Both the position numbers and the translations under genes were made by a program. A stretch of 8,040 bases of DNA from the NCBI GenBank assembly GCA_023387585.1, contig JAEWHZ010000210.1:1-8040 (forward strand). The letters run 5' to 3'. Source of the stretch: Pseudomonadota bacterium (GTDB lineage Bacteria; Pseudomonadota; Alphaproteobacteria; Rhizobiales; Devosiaceae). Shown here one piece after another: positions 1-6,449 of the stretch. Numbering within the stretch: position 1 is the first letter of the stretch; each line of letters starts with the position of its first letter. Under the pieces are notes generated by a model. That model saw nothing but the letters and a program-made list of their open reading frames with translations, did not search any database and had not been told where the DNA came from.

Positions 1-959
1 GTTTCGGCTGCATGGGCCTGAGCCATTCCTACGGCCCGGAAACGCCGAAAGACGAGGCCATCGCCGTCATCCGCCACGCCTTCGAGCGCGGCGTCACCCT
101 GTTCGACACCGCCCTCGTCTACGGCTCCAACGAGGAGCTGGTCGGCGAAGCGCTCGCCCCGGTCCGCGACCAGGTGGTCATCGCAACGAAATTCGGCCTG
201 ACCATCCCCGATGCCGCCGGCCGCCAGTTCACCAACAGCCGCCCCGAATTCATCCGCGAGCAGGTCGAGGGCTCGCTGAAGCGCCTGCGCACCGAGGTGA
301 TCGACCTGCTCTACCAGCACCGCGTCGATCCCGACGTCCCGATCGAAGAGGTCGCCGGACTCGTCGGCGAGCTGATCGCCGAAGGCAAGGTGCGATATTT
401 CGGGCTTTCCGAGCCCGGCATCCAGACCGTGCGGCGCGCCAATGCCGTGCTGCCGCTCTCGGCGATCGAGAGCGAATATTCCATGTGGTGGCGCGAGCCC
501 GAGCAGCAGCTGTTTCCCGTGCTCGAGGAGCTGGGCATCGGCTTCGTACCCTTCAGCCCGCTCGGCAAGGGTTTCCTCACCGGCACGCTCGACGAGACGA
601 CCCGCTTCGACAGCACGGATGTGCGCAACATCATCCCGCGCTTCACCGAAGAGGCGCGCAAGGCCAATCAGGCGCTCATCGGCATACTCAAGGCCATCGC
701 CGGGCGCATCGGCGCGACCCCGGCCCAGATCGCCCTCGCCTGGCTGCTCGCGCAAAAGCCGTGGATCGTGCCGATCCCCGGCACGACCAGACGCCACCGC
801 ATCGACGAGAACATCGCCGCCGCCGCGCTTGTGCTCGCCGACGAGGACCGCCGCCGGATCGACGAGGCGCTGCGCAGCATCGCCATCGCCGGCGAACGCT
901 ACCCGCCGCACCTGGCGGCCCGCGCCGGCCGCGAGGCCGCGGAAGCCCGCAAGACCTAA
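1..959 (+). CDS. Aldo/keto reductase, 5' end cut by the window edge
   Basis: NAD(P)H-dependent oxidoreductase of the aldo/keto reductase superfamily, a cytosolic TIM-barrel enzyme that reduces aldehydes or ketones, or works in reverse on sugars. The open frame already runs from base 3 (Phe-Gly-Cys) into the ATG at 12, giving the family motif GCMGLS; relatives have about 10-20 residues before this, so the true start lies to the left and the ATG at 12 is internal. Counting from that Met, the catalytic tetrad is visible: D32 in FDTA, Y37 in VYG, K60 in IATKFG and H103 in YQHRVD. The SPLGKGFLTG loop and the C-terminal cofactor segment PIPGTTRRHRIDEN are also present. Overall it resembles the subfamily of general sugar/aldehyde reductases that begin LGLGCMGMS. 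Its substrate cannot be read from the sequence. It converges on the Gfo/Idh/MocA gene, so it is not part of the transporter operon, though it may belong to the same catabolic locus. Confidence 0.93.
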   Translation, partial: FGCMGLSHSYGPETPKDEAIAVIRHAFERGVTLFDTALVYGSNEELVGEALAPVRDQVVIATKFGLTIPDAAGRQFTNSRPEFIREQVEGSLKRLRTEVIDLLYQHRVDPDVPIEEVAGLVGELIAEGKVRYFGLSEPGIQTVRRANAVLPLSAIESEYSMWWREPEQQLFPVLEELGIGFVPFSPLGKGFLTGTLDETTRFDSTDVRNIIPRFTEEARKANQALIGILKAIAGRIGATPAQIALAWLLAQKPWIVPIPGTTRRHRIDENIAAAALVLADEDRRRIDEALRSIAIAGERYPPHLAARAGREAAEARKT

Positions 960-970
960 AACCTGAAGCT

Positions 971-1040
971 AGAGCGTTTCCAGCAAAAGTGGATACCACT
1001 TTTGCGGTTCGGAAACGCGAAGAATCAAAGAGTTAGAGCT
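971..1040 (+). repeat. Palindromic intergenic repeat, copy 1
   Basis: A 70-bp element in the gap between the convergent AKR and Gfo/Idh/MocA genes. It folds into a long hairpin: outer arms gcgtttcc (974-981) and ggaaacgc (1011-1018), and a perfect 10-bp inner stem gcaaaagtgg (983-992) / ccacttttgc (996-1005) with a 3-base loop. The 20 or so bases after the hairpin (to 1040) are also shared with copy 2. Further out, tgaagct (964-970) and agcttca (1037-1043) are perfectly inverted. A second copy lies at 2141-2209 on the opposite strand; outside the 8-9 base loop region they match at 57 of 61 aligned positions. The right edge overlaps the last codon and stop of the Gfo/Idh/MocA gene. It resembles REP-like elements I recall from Hyphomicrobiales genomes. 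The hairpin could also end transcription or protect transcripts from both sides, but there is no clear U-tract. Confidence 0.85.
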
Positions 1041-2082
1041 TCACCGTCCGCCCTTCCCGCGACGACTGCTCCAGCCCCGCGATCAGCCGATGGACGGCCA
1101 GCGACTGCCGCCCGCTGGTGACCGGCGCCCGGCCCTCGACCAGCGCGTCGAGGAAGTCGCGCACCACCGATGCATGATGATCCGAGGTCATCGCGAACTG
1201 GCCGGCGACATGATCACCGGGCTCCGGATCCTCGAATTCGTACACCGAGCCGTCGAGCCCCGACGCGCGCAGCCTTGTTCCGACCAGCGATACGCTTCCA
1301 CCTTCATATTGCAGGAAGATCGATTCCTCGCCGCTCGGAAAGCTCGCCGTGCTGGCCAGCAGCGATCCCGGCGCCCCGCCTTCGAAACGCAGATTGGCGC
1401 TGACGAAATCCTCCGCCTCCATCCGATGCATCAAGGTGGTGGCCATCTGGGCCTGCACCTCGGCGATCGGCCCGGCCAGCGCCAGCGCGACATCGAGCGT
1501 GTGGATCGCCTGGATCAGCAGCACCCCGCCGCCGTCGCGCGCATAGGTGCCGCGCCCCTCCTCGTCGTAATAGCTCTGTGCCCGCCACCAGGGCACCGAG
1601 ATGCTGGCATGCGCCAGCCGCCCCCACCCCGCCGCGCGGCAGATACGCTCGGCCTCGATGACGCTGGGGCGGAAGCGGTGCTGGAAGAACACCCCCATCG
1701 AAACCCCGGCCCGCTCCACCGCCTCCACGATCTCGAGCGCGACCCCATGGGTCCGCTCGATCGGCTTTTCGGTCAGGATGTGCTTGCCGGCGGCGGCGCA
1801 GCGCTCGATGATCTCCTGCCTTGCATTGGACGGCGTCAGGATCACCACGACATCGATGGCGTCGCTATCCGCCAGCTCGTCGAGGCTGCTTATGGCGCAC
1901 AGCCCGTGCTTCGTCGCGAAGGCATTGAGCCTGTCCGGATTGCGCGCATGCACGCCGACGATCTCGACCCGCTCCCCGAGCGCGCGCAGCGCATGCACAT
2001 GCACATCGGCAATGCCGCCGATGCCGACGATACCGACCCCGAAACGATGATCGGATGAATAACGCTGTCCCAAACTGCTCAT
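1033..2082 (-). CDS. Gfo/Idh/MocA-family NAD(P)-dependent oxidoreductase
   Basis: A 349-residue cytosolic dehydrogenase, a normal length for the family, whose members oxidise or reduce sugars, inositols and sugar derivatives using NAD(P). The N-terminal Rossmann domain starts at about residue 14, with the nucleotide loop GIGGIA at 20-25. The EKP motif that holds the catalytic lysine is at 105-107 (K106). The second domain has the conserved block DGGGVLLIQAIHTLD, with H194 as the likely catalytic histidine and D197 nearby, preceded by the Trp/Tyr-rich stretch PWWRAQSYYDEEGRGTY typical of the sugar-acting branch. The ATG at 2082 is preceded by ggaaag at a suitable distance; about 13 residues precede the Rossmann fold, so a slightly later start is possible. 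It lies 135 bp downstream of the last ATPase gene on the same strand and may be read through from it or have its own promoter. The stop codon falls inside repeat copy 1. The substrate is unknown; a sugar linked to the neighbouring importer is the best guess. Confidence 0.93.
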   Translation of the reverse strand: MSSLGQRYSSDHRFGVGIVGIGGIADVHVHALRALGERVEIVGVHARNPDRLNAFATKHGLCAISSLDELADSDAIDVVVILTPSNARQEIIERCAAAGKHILTEKPIERTHGVALEIVEAVERAGVSMGVFFQHRFRPSVIEAERICRAAGWGRLAHASISVPWWRAQSYYDEEGRGTYARDGGGVLLIQAIHTLDVALALAGPIAEVQAQMATTLMHRMEAEDFVSANLRFEGGAPGSLLASTASFPSGEESIFLQYEGGSVSLVGTRLRASGLDGSVYEFEDPEPGDHVAGQFAMTSDHHASVVRDFLDALVEGRAPVTSGRQSLAVHRLIAGLEQSSREGRTVKL

Positions 2083-2114
2083 TGGTGCTTTCCGGCGGGT
2101 TCGATTCTGGATGT

Positions 2115-2136
2115 TTCTGATCCGATTGAATCAGAA
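2115..2136. repeat. Short inverted repeat upstream of the Gfo/Idh/MocA gene
   Basis: Perfect 7-base arms ttctgat (2115-2121) and atcagaa (2130-2136) separated by 8 bases, centred about 43 bases upstream of the start codon at 2082. The size and position would suit an operator for a dimeric regulator of the Gfo/Idh/MocA gene. Alternatively it is the outer part of repeat copy 2, which begins 5 bases to the right: as I recall, the related dispersed elements are often followed by a gattcaat-type segment. Copy 1 has no such extension, because coding sequence takes its place. No clear -35/-10 pair was recognised nearby. Confidence 0.5.
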
Positions 2137-2140
2137 CAGG

Positions 2141-2209
2141 AGCCCTAAGTCTTTGATTTTTCGCGTTTCCGAGCCGCAAAAGTGGGAGCTATTTTGCTGG
2201 AAACGCTCT
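2141..2209 (-). repeat. Palindromic intergenic repeat, copy 2 (inverted relative to copy 1)
   Basis: A 69-bp element matching copy 1 (971-1040) when read on the minus strand. The outer hairpin arms are intact: gcgtttcc at 2163-2170 and ggaaacgc at 2199-2206. The inner stem is weaker than in copy 1, because the arm that reads gtgg in copy 1 has become tagc, leaving only gcaaaa/ttttgc paired. It begins 8 bases after the stop codon of the last ATPase gene, in the same orientation as that gene. Copy 1 similarly follows the stop of the AKR gene in its sense orientation. It may act as a transcript-end hairpin separating the transporter operon from the Gfo/Idh/MocA gene; that is inference. Confidence 0.85.
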
Positions 2210-2217
2210 CGTGAGGC

Positions 2218-3282
2218 CTAATTGACCCGATCTTCCATCGCGGCGGCGTCTTGTGCAACCGGCACGAGCTGCGCATCGGTCCCGGCACCGGCCAGGACGA
2301 GCTCCTCGGCCAGATGGCAGGCGACCTCGACCTCCCCGACCTTGCGCAGCGCCGGAAGCTCGGCCCGGCACCGGTCCCGGGCATAGCGGCAGCGCGGATG
2401 GAAGGGGCATCCCGAAGGCGGCCTCGAGGGGTCCGGCACCTCGCCCTCGAGAACGATCTGCCCGCCGACGCGCCTGGGATCCGCCACCGGAATGGCCGAC
2501 AGCAGCGCCTCGGTATAGGGGTGCCGCGGCCGCGAATAGATCGCCGCGGTCTCACCCATCTCGATGATGCGCCCCAGATACATCACCGCCACCCGGTCGG
2601 CCATGTATTCGACGACGTTGAGCGCGTGCGAGATGAAGATATAGGACAGATTGTGCTGGCGCTGCAGGCTTTTGAGCAGGTTCAGGATCTGCGCCTGCAC
2701 CGACACGTCGAGCGCCGAGACCGCTTCGTCGGCGATGACGATTCGCGGATCGAGCGCCAGGGCGCGGGCGATCACCAGCCGCTGGCGCTGACCGCCGCTG
2801 AACGCATGCGGATAGCGGCGCATGATTTCCGGCCGCATGCCGCATTGCACCAGCAGCTCGGAAACCCTGCGCTCGAGCACCGCCCGGTCCTTGACCCCCT
2901 GGATGCGCAGCGGCTCGGCGATCAGATCGAACACCGTCATGCGCGGATTGAGCGAGGAATAGGGGTCCTGGAAGATCATCCGCACCGTCTTGCGGAACGG
3001 TTTCAGCTCACGGTCGCTGAGCAGGGCCAGATCGACCGTGTCCCCCGCCTCGTCGCGATAAAGGATCGAGCCTTCCACCGGCTGGTAGGCGCGCGCGATG
3101 CAATAGCCGGTGGTGCTCTTGCCGCAGCCGGATTCGCCGACGATGCCCAGCGTCTCGCCCTCGTTCAGCGTGAAGCTCACATTGTTGACGGCGCGCAGCA
3201 CGCGCCCGACCGGCGGCTTGCCGCGCGGCCGGCTGGGAAACTCCATCGTCAGGTCGCGGACCTCGAGGATCGGATCGTTCAT
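2218..3282 (-). CDS. ABC transporter ATP-binding protein, DppF/OppF type
   Basis: A 354-residue ATPase, the second of two nucleotide-binding subunits that drive the importer from the cytoplasmic face. Visible motifs: Walker A GESGCGKST at 49-57, Q-loop Q105 in FQDP, signature SGGQ at 162-165, Walker B IVIADE with E186, D-loop SALD at 189-192, and switch His H219. The VSALDVSVQAQ stretch marks the OppF/DppF type. The C-terminal oligopeptide-transporter extension follows (PRHPYTEALL from 253), then cysteines C292, C298, C305 and C322; this pattern carries an iron-sulphur cluster in some structurally studied relatives. The residue after the Walker B glutamate is Ala rather than the usual Pro, and the one after H219 is Ala rather than Asp. 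The ATG at 3280-3282 overlaps the upstream ATPase stop (ATGA) and has gagagg about 7 bases before it. An open frame continues further upstream, but that part is only the reading-frame shadow of the neighbouring gene. Confidence 0.95.
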   Translation of the reverse strand: MNDPILEVRDLTMEFPSRPRGKPPVGRVLRAVNNVSFTLNEGETLGIVGESGCGKSTTGYCIARAYQPVEGSILYRDEAGDTVDLALLSDRELKPFRKTVRMIFQDPYSSLNPRMTVFDLIAEPLRIQGVKDRAVLERRVSELLVQCGMRPEIMRRYPHAFSGGQRQRLVIARALALDPRIVIADEAVSALDVSVQAQILNLLKSLQRQHNLSYIFISHALNVVEYMADRVAVMYLGRIIEMGETAAIYSRPRHPYTEALLSAIPVADPRRVGGQIVLEGEVPDPSRPPSGCPFHPRCRYARDRCRAELPALRKVGEVEVACHLAEELVLAGAGTDAQLVPVAQDAAAMEDRVN

Positions 3283-4283
3283 TGCGCGACCTCTCCGTGC
3301 AGATGGCAGGCGACGACGCGGCCGTCGCCAAGGGTCTGCCGGGCCGGGGCCACGACGTCGCACACACCCGCGATCCGGCTCGGACAGCGGGTCTGGAACG
3401 GGCATCCGGGCGGCCGGTCATAGGGATCGGGCACACTGCCCTCGATCGGCTCCAGCCGCACATCCTTGGAGTGCCCGAGCTTGGGGATCGAGTGCAGCAG
3501 CGCTTTGGTATAGGGATGCAGCGGATCTTCGAACAGCGCATCGACGGGCGCCTCCTCCACGACGGTGCCCAGATACATCACCACCACGCGCTGGCAGGTC
3601 TCGGCGACCACGCCCAGATCATGCGTGATCATCAGCATCGACATGCCCAGCTCCGCCTTGAGCTGCTTGAGCAGCCGCAGGATCTGCGCCTGCGTGGTGA
3701 CGTCGAGCGCCGTGGTCGGCTCGTCGGCGATCAGCAGTTCCGGCTGGCAGGCCAGCGCCATGGCGATCATCGCGCGCTGGCGCATGCCGCCGGACAGCTG
3801 GAAGGGGTAGGCGTCGACCCGCGTCTCGGCGCTCGGCATGGCCACGCGCCGCAATTGCTCGATGGCGAGCAGCCGCGCCTCTTTCTTGCTCACCTTGAAA
3901 TGGCGGATGATGCCTTCGCCGATCTGGTCGCCGATGGTGTAGTACATGCTCAGGCTGGTCATCGGCTCCTGGAAGATCATGGCGATCTCCCGGCCCCGCA
4001 CCGAGCGGATGTCGCGCCCGTTCGGGCGCATGGCCGCCACGTCGACGGCGCTGCCGTCGCGGCGGCGCAGCACGATCTCGCCGCCGACCACCTTGCCCGG
4101 CGCCGGCACCAGCTTCAGCAGCGAATGGGACAGGATGGATTTCCCGCATCCCGATTCGCCGACCAGCCCGACCGTGGTGCCGCGTTCCACGGTGAAGGAC
4201 ACCCCGTCCACCGCCTTGACGACGCCGTCGTCGAGCTGGAAATGCGTCTTGAGATCGCGGACCTCGAGGACGTTGTCGTTCAT
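3279..4283 (-). CDS. ABC transporter ATP-binding protein, DppD/OppD type
   Basis: A 334-residue ATPase that pairs with the DppF-type subunit. Motifs counted from the chosen start: Walker A GESGCGKSI at 42-50, Q-loop Q105 in FQEP, signature LSGGMRQR at 163-170, Walker B LLIADE with E188, PTTALD after it (typical of the DppD type), and switch His H221 in THDLGVV. The C-terminal extension (HPYTKALLHSIP from 256) carries C294, C300, C308 and C326, the four-cysteine pattern also seen in its partner. Two consecutive ATG codons occur (4286 and 4283). I chose the second because ggag then lies 7 rather than 4 bases away, and because the resulting MNDNVLEVRDL parallels MNDPILEVRDL of the partner. Either start overlaps the permease stop (ATGATG), implying translational coupling. 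Its 3' end overlaps the next ATPase gene by 4 bases. Confidence 0.95.
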   Translation of the reverse strand: MNDNVLEVRDLKTHFQLDDGVVKAVDGVSFTVERGTTVGLVGESGCGKSILSHSLLKLVPAPGKVVGGEIVLRRRDGSAVDVAAMRPNGRDIRSVRGREIAMIFQEPMTSLSMYYTIGDQIGEGIIRHFKVSKKEARLLAIEQLRRVAMPSAETRVDAYPFQLSGGMRQRAMIAMALACQPELLIADEPTTALDVTTQAQILRLLKQLKAELGMSMLMITHDLGVVAETCQRVVVMYLGTVVEEAPVDALFEDPLHPYTKALLHSIPKLGHSKDVRLEPIEGSVPDPYDRPPGCPFQTRCPSRIAGVCDVVAPARQTLGDGRVVACHLHGEVAQ

Positions 4284-5446
4284 CATCTCGCTCCACGCGA
4301 CTTGGCGGCATAAGGGTCTGCCGCGTCGCGCAGCCCGTCGCCAAGGAAATTGAAGGCCAGGATGGAGATCACCACCGGGATCGCCGGGGCCAGCATCCAG
4401 GGCGCGCTCATCACCGCGCGCACGCTCTGCGCGTCCTTGAGCATGGTGCCCCAGCTCACCGCCGGCGGGCGCAGGCCGACGCCGAGAAAGCTCAGCGCCG
4501 TCTCCGCCACGATCATGAACGGGATGGCCAGCGTCACCGAGGCGATGATGTGGCTGGTGAAGGCCGGCATCATGTGCCTTACGATGATCCGCGCCTCGCT
4601 GGCGCCGTCGAGCTTGGCGGCGCGGATGAAATCCTCCTCGCGCAGCGACAGAAAGCGCCCGCGCACCACGCGCGCCAGCCCCGTCCAGCCGACCAGCGAC
4701 AGGATGATGGTCAGGGCGAAATAGATCTGCAGCGGCCCCCAGTCGCTCGGCATGGCCGCCGCCAGCCCCAGCCAGAGCGGGATGGTCGGCATCGAGCGCA
4801 CGAATTCGATCAGCCGCTGGATGACGGTGTCGGTGGTGCCGCCGTAATAGCCGGAAATCCCGCCCAGCGTCAGCCCGAGCGTCAGGCTCAGTGCCACCCC
4901 GACCAAACCGATCGACAGCGAGATCTGCGTCGCATAGGCGAGGCGGCTGAACACGTCGCGCCCGATGCGGTCCGATCCGAGCAGGAACACCGGCGTGTTC
5001 GGATCGTTTGTGCCGAACAGGTGGATATTCGTATTCAGGCCGAAGAAGCTGTAGCTGTCGCCGGTCACGAACAGTTTCAGATAGACCCGGCTCTGGGGGT
5101 CGGGAACGAAGCTGCGGCGCATGCCGACCGGGTCGATCTCGACCGTATAGTCGTTGACATACGGCGCGAAGCGCCATTGCCCCTCTTCGTCGACGTCGAT
5201 CAGCTTGATCATCTGCGGCGGCGCATAGGTGTAGCGGCTGAAGGACGTGGCCGTGTTGTAGGGCGCCACGAACGGCGCCAGCAGCGCGACGAGATAGAGG
5301 AAGGCGAGGACGAACAGGCTGACCAGCGCGATCCTGTGCTTCTTGAACTGGCGCCAGATCAGCGCCCATTGCGAGGCGACATAGACGCTCGCCTCGTCCT
5401 TCTTGCCGCGGCGGCGACCGGCGGCTTTCATCGTCAGGTCGGTCAT
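4283..5446 (-). CDS. ABC transporter permease, DppC/OppC type with long periplasmic insert
   Basis: A 387-residue inner-membrane subunit forming half of the translocation pore. A basic cytoplasmic N-terminus is followed by the first membrane helix (about 39-57). Next comes an unusually long hydrophilic stretch, about 64-156, before the family landmark LLGSDRIGRDVFSRL at 155-169; ordinary DppC/OppC proteins are nearer 300 residues, with a much shorter loop here. The remaining membrane helices lie between about 175 and 375. The cytoplasmic EAA loop that contacts the ATPase is at about 270-290 (REEDFIRAAKLDGASEA). The SFLGVGLRPPAVSWG segment and the C-terminal FNFLGDGLRDAADP are strong signatures of the family. 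Related extended permeases occur in YejE-like and some sugar-oligomer systems. The ATG at 5446 has agagagg just before it, overlapping the end of the upstream permease gene. Confidence 0.95.
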   Translation of the reverse strand: MTDLTMKAAGRRRGKKDEASVYVASQWALIWRQFKKHRIALVSLFVLAFLYLVALLAPFVAPYNTATSFSRYTYAPPQMIKLIDVDEEGQWRFAPYVNDYTVEIDPVGMRRSFVPDPQSRVYLKLFVTGDSYSFFGLNTNIHLFGTNDPNTPVFLLGSDRIGRDVFSRLAYATQISLSIGLVGVALSLTLGLTLGGISGYYGGTTDTVIQRLIEFVRSMPTIPLWLGLAAAMPSDWGPLQIYFALTIILSLVGWTGLARVVRGRFLSLREEDFIRAAKLDGASEARIIVRHMMPAFTSHIIASVTLAIPFMIVAETALSFLGVGLRPPAVSWGTMLKDAQSVRAVMSAPWMLAPAIPVVISILAFNFLGDGLRDAADPYAAKSRGAR

Positions 5447-5456
5447 TTTCGCCTCT

Positions 5457-6449
5457 CTATCGGCCCTGCAGCCGGATGCGCGGGTCGAGCACGGCCAGCA
5501 GCACGTCGGAAAGCAGCGTTCCCACCAGCGTCAGCACGCTCAGCACCAGGATGAACCCGCCTGCCAGATACATGTCCTGCGACAGCAGCGCGTTCAGCAT
5601 CACCGGCCCGGTGGTCGGAAGGCTCAGCACCACGGAAATGATGATGACGCCGGAGATCATGTTCGGCAGCTCCCACCCCACCGTGCTGACGAAGGGGCTC
5701 AGCGCCGCCCGCACCGGATAGCGGATCAGCACCTGCGCCTCGCTGATGCCCTTGGCGCGCGCGGCGGTGACATAGGGCTTGTGCAACTCGTCGAGCAGAT
5801 TGGCGCGCATCACCCGCACCAGCACGGCGGTGCGCTCGGTCGACAGCACCAGCACCGGCACCCACAGATGCCCGAGCATGTCCCACACCCTGGCCCAGCT
5901 CCAGGGCGCATCGGCGAAGTGCAGCGAGAACAGCCCCGAGATATCGTTGCCGAACAGCACGAAGGCGCCGATCATCAGCACCAGGGCCAGCAGATAGTCC
6001 GGCACCGCCAGTCCGAGAAAGGCGATGAAGGTGGCGCCGTAATCCATGACCGAATACTGGCGGACCGCCGAGAGGATGCCGATGGGAAAGGCGACCAGCC
6101 AGGTGACCATCAGCGCGAGCCCGCCGATGAAGAAGGTCAGCCCCACCCGGCCCCACAATATGTCGGCCACCGGCTGGTTCCACTGGAAGGAGATGCCGAA
6201 ATCGCCGAAGAAGATGATCCGCGTGATCCATTTGAAATACTGGACGTAGAACGGGTCGCCGAGGCCATAGGCCTCGCGCAGCTGTTCGATCGCCGCCATG
6301 TCCACCGTCGTGCCGCTCGCGCCGAGCTGGGCGACATAGCTGGTCAGGAAGTCCCCGGGGGGCAGGACGATGATCCCGAAGGCGACGAAGGACAACAGGA
6401 TCGTCGTCGGGATCATCAGCAGGATGCGGCGCAGGATGAAGCCGGTCAT
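5457..6449 (-). CDS. ABC transporter permease, DppB/OppB type
   Basis: A 330-residue inner-membrane subunit that pairs with the DppC-type permease. It opens MTGFILRRILLMIPT, the usual first helix of DppB proteins (about 5-29). A periplasmic region follows with the landmark LREAYGLGDPFYVQYFKWI (57-75) and GDFGISF (82-88). Further membrane segments lie at about 104-128, 138-167, 192-212, 255-285 and 295-320. The EAA coupling loop is ELHKPYVTAARAKGISEAQV at 221-240. The C-terminus ends LDPRIRLQGR, typical of the family. The ATG at 6449 overlaps the dehydrogenase stop (ATGA) and is preceded by a strong ribosome-binding site. Ten bases separate its stop from the next permease. Its length is normal, with no sign of truncation. 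Confidence 0.95.
   Translation of the reverse strand: MTGFILRRILLMIPTTILLSFVAFGIIVLPPGDFLTSYVAQLGASGTTVDMAAIEQLREAYGLGDPFYVQYFKWITRIIFFGDFGISFQWNQPVADILWGRVGLTFFIGGLALMVTWLVAFPIGILSAVRQYSVMDYGATFIAFLGLAVPDYLLALVLMIGAFVLFGNDISGLFSLHFADAPWSWARVWDMLGHLWVPVLVLSTERTAVLVRVMRANLLDELHKPYVTAARAKGISEAQVLIRYPVRAALSPFVSTVGWELPNMISGVIIISVVLSLPTTGPVMLNALLSQDMYLAGGFILVLSVLTLVGTLLSDVLLAVLDPRIRLQGR

Noticed and set aside
485..1036. Plus-strand frame running through the AKR gene into repeat copy 1
   Set aside because: It is an alternative frame of the AKR gene with an Arg/His-rich translation and no recognisable domain; the last residues only translate the repeat.
971..1040. Repeat as part of a CRISPR array
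   Set aside because: Only two copies exist, more than 1 kb apart and in opposite orientation, without spacers of regular length or any cas gene.
971..2209. Repeat pair as the ends of a transposon or insertion sequence
   Set aside because: No transposase or integrase lies between them, no target-site duplication is evident, and each copy is itself a complete palindrome rather than a single transposon end.
3283..3405. Extended N-terminus of the second ATPase from an ATG at 3405
   Set aside because: It overlaps the conserved Cys-rich C-terminus of the first ATPase; the added sequence is Pro/Arg-rich with no family match, and the ATG at 3282 has a ribosome-binding site and the typical four-base overlap.
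2251..3423. Long open frame on the plus strand opposite the ATPase genes (390 codons), and similar ones at 4550-5554 and 5403-6548
   Set aside because: They lie wholly antisense to well-recognised transporter genes, have Arg/His/Gln/Asp-rich low-quality translations with no family motif, and are expected from GC-rich codon bias.
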